A DNA stretch of 64,000 nt from Arthrobacter sp. NIO-1057 (GTDB lineage Bacteria > Actinomycetota > Actinomycetes > Actinomycetales > Micrococcaceae), in the NCBI RefSeq assembly GCF_900094805.1, contig NZ_FMAT01000002.1:513831-577830 (forward strand), in the 5' to 3' direction. The notes below the pieces were generated by a model. The model saw only the letters and a list, made by a program, of their open reading frames with translations, was not told where the DNA came from and did not search any database. Of this stretch, positions 25,765-35,595 are shown piece by piece; position 1 is the stretch's first letter, and every line of letters starts with the position of its first letter. A program made the translations under genes and the position numbers.

Positions 25765-26280
25765 CCAGCTTTAGATCGCTTCAGGAATCTGGGCGGTCCA
25801 CCCCATCATCGGCTAGGTCCAGCAAGCCAAAATTCTTCCCAATATAACGTTGCCGCAATCAAAATTGGTGATTTTATACAGTTTTCTCAGTGTGTCGCAA
25901 CGAGGTCTTTGTCACATTTTTTTCGACGTTTTAGACCCTTAAAATTCCACACCCAATTCTCTTGGATGCCCTATAGCTTCTACGGTGTAGCCGAGTTCAC
26001 CTCCCCTGCAGGGAACTTTTCAGCACCACCACCTTTGAGACCCGGGACACGTCTCGGCTGGGGGTACGAAGCTACTTTTTGGTAGGGTTGATAACTATCC
26101 GCTCAAGCGTTTCATCGCTCGAACCCCGTCTTTTGGCGGTTTTTCGAGTAGAAATCTATCGATTTCGAAGAGTCGCCCGGCGTCCAAATATGACTGTAGA
26201 GAGTAATTTTCGACTCCCTTGTCGTGGCAGTAGGACGCCGGAACCACGACAAGATCAAGAAAGATATGAGGAGTGAAACT
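25765..26280 (+). promoter_or_regulatory. Long intergenic/leader region before the ProP-type transporter
   Basis: About 515 bp without a convincing gene. It is AT-richer than its surroundings around 25830-25960. Visible structures include GAGAC...GTCTC near 26037-26055, GAGT...ACTC near 26200-26216 and GTCGTGG...CCACGAC (7 bp, about 26221-26250), the last just before the RBS GAGGAG. I searched by eye for the conserved blocks of the c-di-AMP riboswitch found elsewhere in this window and did not find them. It may hold the osmotically controlled promoter; the start cannot be placed. Confidence 0.3.
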
Positions 26281-27831
26281 ATGGAAGCAGCTAATCCGCG
26301 TAAGCAAAGGTTTTTTAGAAAGCGTCGCCTGAAAGTAGAAGACGTCACCGTCGTTGACGACTCAATGCTTAAGAAGGCCATCGGGGGAACCGTAGTCGGT
26401 AACCTCATGGAATGGTACGACGTAGGTGTCTATGGCTACCTAGCCGTCATTATCGGCAAACTGTTCATGCCAGACACCGTTGATCCAGCAATTCAGACTT
26501 TATTCAGCCTCGGTGTTTTCGCCGTGACCTTCGTTGCCCGTCCGATGGGTGGCGTGATCCTTGGTCAGCTCGGTGACCGCGTCGGCCGACAGAAAATCCT
26601 CGTCTTTACCCTGCTGATGATGGCTCTGGCCACCTTCGGTATCGGTATTCTTCCGGATTACTCGGTATGGGGCGTAGCAGCACCAATTCTGCTCGTAGTT
26701 TTGAAGCTGATTCAGGGCTTCTCCACCGGCGGTGAGTACGCCGGTGCTACTACGTTCATTACCGAGTACGCTCCGGACAAGCGACGCGGTTTCTACGCCT
26801 CGCTGCTGGACTTGGGCTCGTACATGGGCTTCGCACTGGGTGCGGCCTTCGTTTCGATCTTGCAGCTGACCTTGACCGAAGACGTCATGGAAGGCTTCGC
26901 ATGGCGTATTCCATTCCTGGTGGCCCTGCCATTGGGTGTTATCGCACTGTGGTTCCGTTCAAAGATTGAAGATACGCCGGCCTTCAAGGAAGCTCAGGAA
27001 GCTGCCCACAAGGCCAGCGATGAAGCTAAGAACTCCGCTGATGCCCCTAAGGGTGTCATCGCCTTGGTCAAGGCCTACTGGCGTGAACTGCTGACCGGCT
27101 TCATCCTGGTCTCGGCGGCAAATACCGCTGGCTACGCACTGACCAGTTACATGCCGACCTACCTGACCGAGACCCTGCATTACGATCCGGTCCACGGTAA
27201 CCTGCTGACGCTGCCGATCCTGGTGGGTATGTCTTTGTGCATCCCGCTGACAGGTAAGCTCTCGGATAGCATTGGCCGCCGTAAGGTACTGTTTGTTGGT
27301 TCGGCCTCGGCCATCATTCTGGCAATTCCAGCATTCTTGTTCATGATGCACGGAGCAATCTGGTCCACCTTGGTTGGTTTGGCGCTGTTGGCGTTCCCAG
27401 TGACCTTCTACGTGGCCAACCTTGCCTCGTCGCTTCCTGCGTTGTTCCCTACCGCGTCACGTTATGGTGGCATGGGTATTTCCTATAACTTCGCCGTAGC
27501 CATCTTTGGTGGCTTCGCACCGTTCATTATGCAGGCACTGGTGACCATGACCTCCTCGTCTCTGGCTCCAGCGTTCTGGGTGATGGGTACGTCGATCGCT
27601 GGTTTCATCGCGATCTGCTTCTTGAAGGAATCGGCACGTAAGCCATTGCCTGGTTCCCTGCCATCGGTTGCTACCGAGGAGGAAGCCATCGAGCTGGTCA
27701 AGACTCAGGAAGAGAACCCCGACCTTGATGTGGAAGAGCTCTTCGAGCAGGTTCCTGCTCTTGAGGAGAGCTACCAGCAGGAGCTAAGCGATCAGGGCAA
27801 GTCCGGTAAGGATATGACCCCGCAGCCCTAA
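26281..27831 (+). CDS. MFS transporter, metabolite:H+ symporter (ProP-type osmolyte permease)
   Basis: Proton-coupled import of compatible solutes such as proline or betaine (by family). 516 residues, about 12 helices. Key blocks: GGTVVGNLMEWYDVGVYGYL, FVARPMGGVILGQLGDRVGRQKIL (the MFS loop 2-3 motif), LIQGFSTGGEYAGATTFI and YAPDKRRGFYASLLDLGSY. It ends in an acidic C-terminal tail rich in Glu, where E. coli ProP has its coiled-coil osmosensing region; no clear heptads here. The ATG at 26281 has GAGGAG 7 nt upstream; longer frames to 26224 lack a start signal. An exceptionally long spacer precedes it. Confidence 0.85.
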   Translation: MEAANPRKQRFFRKRRLKVEDVTVVDDSMLKKAIGGTVVGNLMEWYDVGVYGYLAVIIGKLFMPDTVDPAIQTLFSLGVFAVTFVARPMGGVILGQLGDRVGRQKILVFTLLMMALATFGIGILPDYSVWGVAAPILLVVLKLIQGFSTGGEYAGATTFITEYAPDKRRGFYASLLDLGSYMGFALGAAFVSILQLTLTEDVMEGFAWRIPFLVALPLGVIALWFRSKIEDTPAFKEAQEAAHKASDEAKNSADAPKGVIALVKAYWRELLTGFILVSAANTAGYALTSYMPTYLTETLHYDPVHGNLLTLPILVGMSLCIPLTGKLSDSIGRRKVLFVGSASAIILAIPAFLFMMHGAIWSTLVGLALLAFPVTFYVANLASSLPALFPTASRYGGMGISYNFAVAIFGGFAPFIMQALVTMTSSSLAPAFWVMGTSIAGFIAICFLKESARKPLPGSLPSVATEEEAIELVKTQEENPDLDVEELFEQVPALEESYQQELSDQGKSGKDMTPQP

Positions 27832-27859
27832 GCGCGGCTCTTAATAACTAAATAGTTCA

Positions 27860-27893
27860 GGGGAAGGCCACCAAGTTTTTGGTGGCCTTCCCC
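27860..27893 (+). terminator. Terminator of the ProP-type gene
   Basis: Perfect 15-bp stem GGGGAAGGCCACCAA / TTGGTGGCCTTCCCC with loop GTTT, then TTG. Lies 28 bp after the stop. Confidence 0.8.
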
Positions 27894-27940
27894 TTGTGCA
27901 CCACTGCCCTGCCTGTGGTTGACCGGCCGTGCAGTGGATA

Positions 27941-27977
27941 AAGAAATACCCCGGATCGAAGATCCGGGGTATTTCTT
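27941..27977 (-). terminator. Terminator of sucCD
   Basis: Perfect 17-bp stem (AAGAAATACCCCGGATC, loop GAA). Read on the minus strand, the end of the stem itself provides TATTTCTT, followed by TATCC. Lies 17 bp beyond the sucD stop. Confidence 0.8.
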
Positions 27978-27994
27978 ATGCGCTCAGCGTGAGC

Positions 27995-28897
27995 TTAGAG
28001 AGCAGCGAAGACTTCGCGCAGCAGTACTGCGGTCTCCGATGGAGTCTTACCGACCTTCACGCCAGCAGCTTCCAGTGCTTCCTTCTTGGCCTGGGCGGTG
28101 CCAGCCGAGCCGGAAACGATAGCGCCTGCGTGGCCCATGGTCTTACCCTCAGGAGCGGTGAAGCCAGCCACGTAGCCAACAACTGGCTTGGTGACGTTGG
28201 CCTTGATGAATTCAGCTGCGCGCTCTTCAGCGTCGCCACCGATTTCACCGATCATGACGATGGCCTTGGTCTCTGGGTCAGCTTCGAAAGCAGCCAGTGC
28301 GTCGATGTGGGTGGTGCCGATGACTGGGTCACCGCCGATGCCGATGGCGGTGGAGAAGCCCAGATCGCGCAGTTCGTACATCATCTGGTAGGTCAGGGTA
28401 CCGGACTTGGAAACCAAGCCGATTGGGCCCTTGCCGGTGATGTTGTTCGGGGTAATGCCGACCAGTGCTTCACCTGGGGTGATGATACCTGGGCAGTTAG
28501 GGCCGATGATGCGGGTGATCTGGTTGCCGTCGGCGTCAACCTTCGACTGTGCCAGAGCCCAGAACTCAGCGGAGTCCTGTACTGGAACACCTTCGGTGAT
28601 CACTACAACAAGACCGATTTCAGCCTCGATAGCTTCAACGACTGCGTCCTTGGTGAACTTTGGTGGCACGAAGACGATCGATACGTCAGCGCCGGTCTCG
28701 GCCTTAGCTTCAGCTACGGTGCCGAATACCTTGATGTCCTGGTCGCCGTGGGTGACGGTGGTGCCAGCCTTGCGGGCGTTGACGCCGCCAACAATGTTGG
28801 TGCCAGCCTTGAGCATCAGGGCGGTGTGCTTGGTGCCTTCGCCGCCGGTGATGCCCTGGACGATGACCTTGGAGTCCTTGTTCAGGTAAATGCTCAT
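27995..28897 (-). CDS. sucD: Succinyl-CoA ligase, alpha subunit
   Basis: TCA-cycle enzyme subunit that binds CoA and carries the phosphohistidine. 300 residues. [19 protein letters not shown] starts the CoA-binding Rossmann domain; [20 protein letters not shown] and the active-site region [19 protein letters not shown] (with the phosphorylated His in MGHAGAI) are as in the family. The ATG at 28897 is chosen over an upstream extension that would overlap sucC. sucC ends 16 bp before it. Confidence 0.95.
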   Translation of the reverse strand: MSIYLNKDSKVIVQGITGGEGTKHTALMLKAGTNIVGGVNARKAGTTVTHGDQDIKVFGTVAEAKAETGADVSIVFVPPKFTKDAVVEAIEAEIGLVVVITEGVPVQDSAEFWALAQSKVDADGNQITRIIGPNCPGIITPGEALVGITPNNITGKGPIGLVSKSGTLTYQMMYELRDLGFSTAIGIGGDPVIGTTHIDALAAFEADPETKAIVMIGEIGGDAEERAAEFIKANVTKPVVGYVAGFTAPEGKTMGHAGAIVSGSAGTAQAKKEALEAAGVKVGKTPSETAVLLREVFAAL

Positions 28898-28913
28898 TGT
28901 TCGCTTATCCCTC

Positions 28914-30086
28914 TTACTTCGCTGCGTTGGCGAGCTCGGCGGCCTTGTCGGCGCCCTCATCCATGGTTGCTGCCAGGGTGACCAACGGGTGGTTGGCCTG
29001 GGCCAAGATGGCACGACCCTCTTCAACGTTGTTGCCGTCCAGGCGGACAACCAGTGGCTTGTTCGCTGCGTCACCCAGGGTGTTCAGCGCGCCAACGATG
29101 CCGTTTGCGACAGCGTCACATGCGGTGATACCACCGAAGACGTTGACGAAGACCGACTTGACCTGTGGGTCGTTCAGGATGACGTCAAGGCCGTTAGCCA
29201 TGACCTCAGCCGAAGCGCCACCACCGATGTCAAGGAAGTTCGCTGGCTTCACGTCGCCGTGGTTCTCGCCAGCGTAGGCTACAACGTCCAGGGTGGACAT
29301 AACCAGGCCAGCACCGTTACCGATGATGCCGATTTCGCCGTCCAGCTTGACGTAGTTCAGGCCCAGGTCCTTAGCCTTGGATTCCAGTGGATCGGCTGCG
29401 CCCTTGTCTTCCAGCTCTTCGTGAGCTGGGTGGCGAACCTCAGAAGCGTTGTCATCCAGGGAAACCTTGCCGTCCAGTGCGACGATGTCGCCGGCGCCGG
29501 TCTTCACCAGTGGGTTGACCTCAACGAGGGTTGCGTCTTCTTCCTTGAAAACAACCCAGAGCTTCTGGATGGTTTCTGCTACCTTGGCACGCAGTTCTTC
29601 TGGGAAGTTTGCTGCCTCAACGATTTCGGCGGCCTTCGCGGGGTCAATGCCTACGATTGGGTCTACAGCGACCTTAGCCAGAGCCTCTGGGCGCTCAACT
29701 GCGAGCACCTCGATCTCCATGCCACCTTCTACCGAGCACATGGCCAGGTAGTTACGGTTTGCACGGTCCAGCAGTACCGAGAAGTAGAACTCCTCAGCGA
29801 TGTCGGCGCCCTGAGCGATCATGACCTTGTTCACGGTGTGGCCCTTGATGTCCATACCGAGAATGGCCGATGCGTGCTCAAATGCCTCATCAGCGGTCTT
29901 AGCGACCTTTACGCCGCCAGCCTTACCACGGCCACCGACCTTGACCTGTGCCTTTACTACAACTACGCCGCCGATCTTCTCAGCTGCGGCCTTGGCTTCT
30001 TCCGGGGTGTAAGCGACGATACCGGCAAGCACGGGAACGCCGTGTGCCTCGAATAGATCGCGCGCCTGGTACTCATACAGGTCCAC
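28914..30086 (-). CDS. sucC: Succinyl-CoA ligase [ADP-forming], beta subunit
   Basis: ATP-grasp subunit, 390 residues, partner of SucD. Begins [19 protein letters not shown] (GTG start), with [18 protein letters not shown] (ATP-grasp), [22 protein letters not shown] (Mg-binding) and [17 protein letters not shown] plus [18 protein letters not shown] (succinate/phosphate loops). In this actinobacterium it feeds the TCA cycle; the glutarate module to the left also needs succinyl-CoA as CoA donor. A promoter candidate lies at 30150-30178. Confidence 0.95.
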   Translation of the reverse strand: MDLYEYQARDLFEAHGVPVLAGIVAYTPEEAKAAAEKIGGVVVVKAQVKVGGRGKAGGVKVAKTADEAFEHASAILGMDIKGHTVNKVMIAQGADIAEEFYFSVLLDRANRNYLAMCSVEGGMEIEVLAVERPEALAKVAVDPIVGIDPAKAAEIVEAANFPEELRAKVAETIQKLWVVFKEEDATLVEVNPLVKTGAGDIVALDGKVSLDDNASEVRHPAHEELEDKGAADPLESKAKDLGLNYVKLDGEIGIIGNGAGLVMSTLDVVAYAGENHGDVKPANFLDIGGGASAEVMANGLDVILNDPQVKSVFVNVFGGITACDAVANGIVGALNTLGDAANKPLVVRLDGNNVEEGRAILAQANHPLVTLAATMDEGADKAAELANAAK

Positions 30087-30149
30087 GGGTTTGTGTCCTT
30101 CGTTCGAAGTTCATGCTGACTCGCGGCATGACCATAGACCGAAATCTAT

Positions 30150-30178
30150 GCCATACCTAAGAGAGCGCACCGCAACAA
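30150..30178 (-). promoter_or_regulatory. Probable sucCD promoter
   Basis: Minus strand TTGTTG (30173-30178), 17 bp, TATGGC (30150-30155). Just downstream the leader can form CATAGA/TCTATG (30132-30149), inside a wider GGCAT/ATGCC pair. Leader length would be about 60 nt. Confidence 0.4.
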
Positions 30179-30327
30179 ACGGACGTCATAAGGCGCCGTA
30201 GCCCGTGCGCACCTCTCAGACTATCCCGACTTTCGCAAAGTTCCCACTTTTACAACACGTAGAGAAACTGTGAAATTACGCCGAGAACCAAGTAAATGTG
30301 ACGAAGAAAACTCGAGCTTTTGGTTGA

Positions 30328-32703
30328 CTATTCCACGATTTCAAGAGGTGCATATCTGAGCAGTAACCGCTTTTCAGAATCTGGGAACTGCACCTTAGCC
30401 ACGGTCTTGTCGCCGGCGCCTTCCAGAGCAATAACAGTTCCCAAGCCAAAGGCCGAATGCTTGACCGTTTGGCCAACCTTTGGAATGGTGATGTCCTTGT
30501 TCTGCACAACACGCTGTTTAGAAACCGGTGCAGCGCTCAGTCCACGTTGCGGCGTACTGCTTGAAGTTCCTGCGCCCCAATGGCTTCCACGCTCATATCT
30601 GCTCGTGGCGAAATTCACCGCAGAGTTACCAAACCCGAAGCCAGAAGACCCAGAACCTTCGCGTTTCCAATCAATGAGCTGCCCAGGAATCTCTTCCAAG
30701 AACTGGCTCGCCGGGTTGTATTGGGCTTGGCCCCACAGGCTGCGCTGTTCGGCCCGCGTCAGGTACAAACGCTCACGTGCACGGGTCAAACCAACATAAG
30801 CCAGGCGTCGTTCTTCAGCTAGCTCCTTGTCATCGGTCATGGAACGCTGGTGCGGGAAAACACCGTGTTCCATACCGGTAAGGAAGACGACGGGGAATTC
30901 CAGCCCCTTAGCTGTATGCAAGGTCATCAACGTGACCATGCCTTCTTGGGCTGCCATGGCCGCCCCTTCATCGTCGCTGGGCGCTTCAGGGATCTGATCG
31001 GCGTCAGCTACCAATGCAACTCGTTCCAAGAAACCCGCCAGTCCACCGTCGGGGTCCTCAATGACATAGTCCCGGACCACAGCAACCAATTCCGCCAGGT
31101 TCTCCACACGAGATTCGTCCTGCGGATCCGTTGATAATCGCAGGTTTTCTAGATACCCGGTCTGTTCAAGAACCGCTTCGAGCGCTTCAGCCGGACCAGA
31201 GCCTTCGGCGACCGTTTGCAGGTCATCGATCAACGAAACAAAAGCAGCGGTCATCTTGATACCGCGGGTACCCAACCCGGGGGCTTCATCCGAACGACGC
31301 AGAGCCTCCATGAAGGAAATGCGTTCTCGGTCAGCCAAGGCAGCGACGGCGCCCTCGGCACGATCGCCGATGCCACGCTTAGGCTCGTTGAGGATGCGAC
31401 GGACGTTGATGTCGTCCTCGGGGTTCACCAGCACTCGCAGGTACGCCAAGGCGTCCTTGATTTCCTTGCGGTCGTAGAACCTCGTGCCGCCAACCACGCG
31501 GTATTTAAGGTCAACACGCATCAACTGTTCTTCCAATGCACGCGACTGAGCGTTGGTGCGGTAGAAGATTGCTACATCGCCGGGGCGAACATCATGCTCA
31601 TCGTTCAGTCGCAGGATCTCCTCGGCGATCCATCGCGCCTCATCGGATTCTGATTCTCCGACGTAGCCGGTAATGAGTTCGCCATCGCCGCTTGCTGTCC
31701 AAAGCCGCTTGTCATTGCGGTCTGGATTGCGTTTGATAACTTCGTTGGCTGCCGAGAGGATCGTCTGAGTCGAACGATAGTTCTGTTCCAGTTTGATCGT
31801 TGCGGCGTTAGGATAGTCTTTTTCGAATTCAATGATGTTACGAATATCGGCGCCACGGAATGCGTAAATTGACTGGTCGGAGTCGCCCACCACGGTGAGT
31901 TCACCAGGAGCGGTGTCTCCCTCGATTCCGGTCAACTCACGGATCAATGAGTACTGAGCGTGGTTAGTATCCTGATACTCGTCGATGAGCACGTGACGGA
32001 AACGGCGGCGGTAATTATCGGCGACCCGTGGGAATGCGCGGAACATGTAGACAACCTGACCGATCAGGTCGTCAAAGTCTAGAGCGTTGGCCGAACGCAT
32101 TCTTAGGGTGTATCCGCGGTAGACCTCGGCAACAGCCCGAGAAAATGGGTCGTTGGTGTTGATCGTCGCTGCATAGTCCTCATCATCGATGAGTTCGTTC
32201 TTCAGCGAAGAGATTTTGTTCGCGATGGCCTTGGGTGTGAATCGCTTAGGATCAATCTCCAAGGACTTCGCGACCAAGGTAATCAACCGTAGTGAATCGG
32301 TTGAATCATAGATGGAGAAGTTCGATTTGAGCCCAATGGTCGCGGCCTCGCGACGCAAGATGCGTACGCACGATGAGTGGAAGGTCGAGATCCACATTTT
32401 TTTGGCTTGCTCTTCACCGATCAGTTCGCCGGCACGCTCACGCATTTCTACTGCAGCCTTGTTGGTGAAGGTAATGGCAAGGATCTCGTGTGGACGTGCA
32501 CGCCCTGTAGCCAGCAGGTAGGCAATGCGATGTGTCAGGACACGAGTTTTTCCTGATCCGGCGCCCGCGACAATCAGTAGGGGGCCGCCGGCATAGCGTA
32601 CGGCTTCTTCCTGCTGCGGGTTCATACCCTGCAGCAGATCCTCTGCGCTTGGCATGACCTGCGGTGTAGTCTCGGCGGCAAAATCATCAAAAAGAAAATC
32701 CAT
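30328..32703 (-). CDS. pcrA: ATP-dependent DNA helicase, PcrA/UvrD type
   Basis: Superfamily 1A 3'-5' helicase for nucleotide-excision repair and replication-fork processing; 791 residues. It has the Q motif near LNPQQEEAV, Walker A AGAGSGKTRVLTHRIAYL, Walker B LIDEYQDTNHAQYSL, motif III VVGDSDQSIYAFRGADI, motif IV QNYRSTQTIL and motif V/VI VTLMTLHTAKGLEFPVVFL / RRLAYVGLTRARERLYL. The C-terminal 50 residues (VGQTVKHSAFGLGTV...) form the Tudor-like RNA-polymerase-interacting domain seen in PcrA. Starts at ATG 32703. Confidence 0.94.
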   Translation of the reverse strand: MDFLFDDFAAETTPQVMPSAEDLLQGMNPQQEEAVRYAGGPLLIVAGAGSGKTRVLTHRIAYLLATGRARPHEILAITFTNKAAVEMRERAGELIGEEQAKKMWISTFHSSCVRILRREAATIGLKSNFSIYDSTDSLRLITLVAKSLEIDPKRFTPKAIANKISSLKNELIDDEDYAATINTNDPFSRAVAEVYRGYTLRMRSANALDFDDLIGQVVYMFRAFPRVADNYRRRFRHVLIDEYQDTNHAQYSLIRELTGIEGDTAPGELTVVGDSDQSIYAFRGADIRNIIEFEKDYPNAATIKLEQNYRSTQTILSAANEVIKRNPDRNDKRLWTASGDGELITGYVGESESDEARWIAEEILRLNDEHDVRPGDVAIFYRTNAQSRALEEQLMRVDLKYRVVGGTRFYDRKEIKDALAYLRVLVNPEDDINVRRILNEPKRGIGDRAEGAVAALADRERISFMEALRRSDEAPGLGTRGIKMTAAFVSLIDDLQTVAEGSGPAEALEAVLEQTGYLENLRLSTDPQDESRVENLAELVAVVRDYVIEDPDGGLAGFLERVALVADADQIPEAPSDDEGAAMAAQEGMVTLMTLHTAKGLEFPVVFLTGMEHGVFPHQRSMTDDKELAEERRLAYVGLTRARERLYLTRAEQRSLWGQAQYNPASQFLEEIPGQLIDWKREGSGSSGFGFGNSAVNFATSRYERGSHWGAGTSSSTPQRGLSAAPVSKQRVVQNKDITIPKVGQTVKHSAFGLGTVIALEGAGDKTVAKVQFPDSEKRLLLRYAPLEIVE

Positions 32704-32786
32704 GATGTAGCCAGTCTACGTGGGGCTGCGGACACTTTCAGTGCCTGTAGAAAAGTACCGGGCTTGGCACAGGCATAATGGACTAC

Positions 32787-33449
32787 ATGGCAAAGCAGGT
32801 CAAGAAATCCAAAGAGTATCGCAAGCCGAATCAATTTAGGGAGCAGCAACTCCCAGCATCAGATTCAGCTGCAGGTCACCCGGCAGGAAAAACAGTTCCG
32901 CAAGAAAACAAATCAAATCCAATGATTCTGATATCGGTTGGTTTGATTGTCTGCCTGGCGCTCTTCGCTTACTACCATCTGCTCACCATGGTTCAGATGA
33001 AGGATCTGAGCGATTCACTGTCTATGCCAGATCAGCGCATCTTTGGCTACACCATGTCGGACATCGAGGCCTTGCGTGCCACGATGGATTCAGATGCCGT
33101 AGGACAGCTGAATTACCTGCACAAGACCGCTGGCTTCCTCTTCCCCATGTTCACCGTCGTCTTCACCATGTTGCTCTTCATCCGTTGGATCCCTAATCGT
33201 CGAACCCGTTGGTTGGCATGGTTGGCTCCGATAGGTTTTGCGGTGACTGATATTTGGGAGAACTTTTCCATCGATGCTTTGTTTACCCACGATCTCAGTG
33301 CAGGCGCGGTTTTGTTAGCGTCAATTCTGACTACCATCCGTTGGGCGCTACTGCTCATAACCGCTGGTTTGGTCATAGGAATGGGTGTCTTCCGCGCGAA
33401 TCGCGGGCTGAAGGGCAAGTTATTGGCGATTCGTGAGGGCACTGACTAG
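32787..33449 (+). CDS. Membrane protein, unknown function
   Basis: 220 residues from the ATG at 32787 (MAKQVKKSKEYRKPNQ). A basic, disordered N-terminus of about 45 residues is followed by a helix (ILISVGLIVCLALFAYYHLL). An extracytoplasmic segment follows (SDSLSMPDQRIFGYTMSDI), then three further helices (FLFPMFTVVFTMLLFI, WLAWLAPIGFAVTDIW, ALLLITAGLVIGMGVF). No family recognised. CATAAT lies 7 nt before this ATG, so I prefer it to the ATG three codons upstream, and the mRNA is probably leaderless. Divergent from pcrA. Confidence 0.7.
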   Translation: MAKQVKKSKEYRKPNQFREQQLPASDSAAGHPAGKTVPQENKSNPMILISVGLIVCLALFAYYHLLTMVQMKDLSDSLSMPDQRIFGYTMSDIEALRATMDSDAVGQLNYLHKTAGFLFPMFTVVFTMLLFIRWIPNRRTRWLAWLAPIGFAVTDIWENFSIDALFTHDLSAGAVLLASILTTIRWALLLITAGLVIGMGVFRANRGLKGKLLAIREGTD

Positions 33450-33514
33450 TAGGTCAGGTGAAATTTACCCTCAGCACCCTTGTAAGATAGTGTTGTTGGT
33501 GTTTTCACGCCCAT

Positions 33515-33588
33515 GCCTCTGTAGCTCAGTAGGATAGAGCGACCCTCTCCTAAAGGGTAGGCCGTCGGTTCGATTCCGGCCAGGGGCA
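33515..33588 (+). tRNA. tRNA-Arg (CCU)
   Basis: 74 nt, complete cloverleaf: acceptor GCCTCTG/CAGGGGC, D stem GCTC/GAGC, anticodon stem ACCCT/AGGGT with loop CTCCTAA (anticodon CCU), T stem GTCGG/CCGGC with TTCGATT. CCA is not encoded. It reads AGG codons. Confidence 0.95.
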
Positions 33589-33593
33589 CAACG

Positions 33594-33635
33594 AGAGCTT
33601 TGCTCCCAGAGGTATTCTGGAGGCAAAGCTCTTTT
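33594..33635 (+). terminator. Terminator after tRNA-Arg
   Basis: AGAGCTTTGC ... GCAAAGCTCT, 10-bp stem with inner TCC/GGA pairs, followed by TTTTC. Confidence 0.8.
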
Positions 33636-33671
33636 CGTATCTCACTACTTATTATTTAGCATTCGTGGGTA

Positions 33672-33710
33672 CAAGTAAGGGTACGTCCTTAATGGACGTA
33701 CCCTCACTTG
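33672..33710 (-). terminator. Inverted repeat after the ROK gene
   Basis: CAAGT, one mismatch, AGGGTACGTCC, loop TTAAT, and the matching right arm: a 17-bp stem with one mismatch, 17 bp after the ROK stop. No T run, so termination is inferred. Confidence 0.55.
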
Positions 33711-33726
33711 GCTTAGGCTAAGTGTT

Positions 33727-34956
33727 CTAGCGCAGCAGCAACGCGGTGGCCTTAGGCGACAGTGATGCATCCATAACTACGCAAGCACCACCGATGGCGC
33801 CAACATTCGAGCCAAGCTCCGAGGTGCGAGTCTCAATTTCATGCACACCGCGTAGCGCGAAGCGGCGTTCGATGGCCTCGCGGACTTCGTCCTCGACCAA
33901 TTCGCGAACCTTGTCCCACTGTGGTCCGCCGAAAACAACTTCGCGAACGTCCAACGAGTTAGCCAGCTGCCCGGCTACTTCGCCAACCATGGTCATTGTC
34001 TCGGTGATCAGTTCCTTGGCGACCTTGTTGCCTTCGTTAGCCAACGCGTACAGGCGGTTCATGCCTTCGGCAAGCTGTTCCGGACCAACGATTTCGTAGG
34101 TTGGCAACTCCAGTCCGCGTTCCTTGGCCTGTGCCGAGATGTACTCGTAGGAGGTACCTGCTGCCAAGCAGTCATCGGCGCCGCAGTCTTCACAGGTGAA
34201 GGACTTGTGGCCAGTGGAGTAGTGTCCAATTTCGCCGGCGTTGTTGCTGGCGCCGTGGTGCACGTCGTTGTTCAGGACAAGACCTGCGCCAAAGCCATGA
34301 CCACAGTAGATGAAGACGATGTCGTTGTTCTTCTCTTCCTTGGACTGCCACAGCTCACCAACGGCTGAAGCAATCGTGTCCTTTTCGATGATGACCTGCA
34401 AACGCAATAGCTTGCGCAATGGGTTGACCAGTTCAACATCAGCCCATCCATCCAACAGTGGTGGGTTCAGAACTACGCCATCTTCGACGTTGACTGGACC
34501 AGGTACCGCAATGCCGACACCGACGATGTGCTTCTTTGGAATGCGGATTTCAGCGATGAGTTCCTTGACCGTGGTGGCCATCAGTTGGATGGTCTCGGTA
34601 GCAACTTCCAAGTTAGGAAGTTCGATGCGGCGTTCGCGCAATACTTCACCGCGAAGGTTCATTGCAACGAAGCTCAGTACGCTGGGGTCAAGGTGGATAC
34701 CAATGGAGACCAATCGGTTGCCTTCAAGCTCCAAAACGGTGCGAGGCTTACCAGGGCCGGAAACAATCGTGCGGTCTTCTCGAACGATACCATCGTCCAA
34801 CAAACGACGGACGACATTTGAAATGGTCTGTGGCGACAGACCGGTCGATCCCGCCAGTTCTACACGGCTTATCCCTTCAGGCGCGCGTCGAATCGATTCG
34901 AGAATAACTGCTTGGTTGAAGTCTCCCAAACGGCCTAAATTTGTACCCCGTCGCAT
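33727..34956 (-). CDS. ROK-family transcriptional regulator
   Basis: 409 residues from the ATG at 34956 (GGAG 5 nt upstream; the frame is open further but has no start signal). N-terminal MarR-like winged helix (RVELAGSTGLSPQTISNVVRRLLDDGIV) followed by a sugar-kinase-like domain: GVGIAVPGPVNVEDGV, EKDTIASAVGELW, YCGHGFGAGLVLNN. The zinc motif reads CEDCGADDCLAAG in place of the usual CxCGxxGCxE. The kinase N-D-x-N motif is degenerate (KDTI), so it is a sensor rather than a kinase. Such NagC/XylR repressors respond to sugars. No sugar genes adjoin it, so the regulon is not visible. Confidence 0.86.
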   Translation of the reverse strand: MRRGTNLGRLGDFNQAVILESIRRAPEGISRVELAGSTGLSPQTISNVVRRLLDDGIVREDRTIVSGPGKPRTVLELEGNRLVSIGIHLDPSVLSFVAMNLRGEVLRERRIELPNLEVATETIQLMATTVKELIAEIRIPKKHIVGVGIAVPGPVNVEDGVVLNPPLLDGWADVELVNPLRKLLRLQVIIEKDTIASAVGELWQSKEEKNNDIVFIYCGHGFGAGLVLNNDVHHGASNNAGEIGHYSTGHKSFTCEDCGADDCLAAGTSYEYISAQAKERGLELPTYEIVGPEQLAEGMNRLYALANEGNKVAKELITETMTMVGEVAGQLANSLDVREVVFGGPQWDKVRELVEDEVREAIERRFALRGVHEIETRTSELGSNVGAIGGACVVMDASLSPKATALLLR

Positions 34957-35142
34957 TATTGCTCCATTGTTCTGTAAATTAGATGGATCGATCTTCCTGT
35001 TCCAAAATTTTCGTAGCCATGTGTGTTTGGTCTGATTACTGCGAGTAAGGCGACCTTCCACTAGTTACAACTAAAAACGTTGGAGATCCAGTTAAGCACG
35101 TTACCATCTATAACGCATGGACACACGCGATATTGTGTTTTA

Positions 35143-35553
35143 GTGAAGAAAAATTTGACGATATCAGCAGTCTGTTTAATCAACAACCAAGGAGAAATCC
35201 TCTTGGTGCGAAAACGTGGGACCACAAAATTCATGCAGCCCGGCGGAAAACCCGAGTTCGGGGAATCGCCGTTACAAACTGTTATTCGAGAAATTCACGA
35301 GGAACTTGGCATTGAGTTCTCACCCGAAGAGCTGAAGTTCAACGGCGAATGGATCGGTCCTGCCGCCAATGAGGATGAGACATCCATCCATGCTTCCCTA
35401 TTTACCGCGCACTTTAATGGCACGTTGGAACCGTTAGCAGAGCTAGAAGAACTTTTGTGGATAGCACCCGCGGACGCCTTAGAGCGCGAGGACTTAGCAC
35501 CACTACTCCGTGAGCGCGTACTCCCCCAGCTCATCGAGGGAACGGTCTCCTAA
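35143..35553 (+). CDS. Nudix hydrolase
   Basis: 136 residues from a GTG at 35143. The Nudix box is complete: GGKPEFGESPLQTVIREIHEEL followed by GI (G-x5-E-x7-R-E-x2-E-E-L-G-I). The N-terminal strands ISAVCLINNQGEILLVRKR are typical of MutT-like enzymes, so a nucleotide diphosphate derivative is the likely substrate; the exact one is unknown. TATTGT ends 6 nt before the GTG, which supports this leaderless start rather than the ATG 21 codons upstream. Confidence 0.85.
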   Translation: MKKNLTISAVCLINNQGEILLVRKRGTTKFMQPGGKPEFGESPLQTVIREIHEELGIEFSPEELKFNGEWIGPAANEDETSIHASLFTAHFNGTLEPLAELEELLWIAPADALEREDLAPLLRERVLPQLIEGTVS

Positions 35554-35595
35554 GCACGGACAAGTACTGTGGAGCCCGGGATCGAAACGGTTATT

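Noticed and set aside
25900..26280. A third c-di-AMP riboswitch before the ProP-type transporter
   Set aside because: None of the conserved GGGGGA, GGGGTGAA or GACAGCTAAC blocks is present in order.
27929..28981. 350-codon open frame on the plus strand opposite sucD
   Set aside because: Antisense shadow; begins inside the sucCD terminator.
28890..30056. 388-codon open frame on the plus strand opposite sucC
   Set aside because: Lies antisense to an unmistakable sucC; its protein is low-complexity Val/Asp/Leu-rich, an artefact of third-position bias in the real gene.
34310..35035. 241-codon plus-strand frame opposite the ROK gene
   Set aside because: Ser/Thr/Arg-rich antisense translation without family features.
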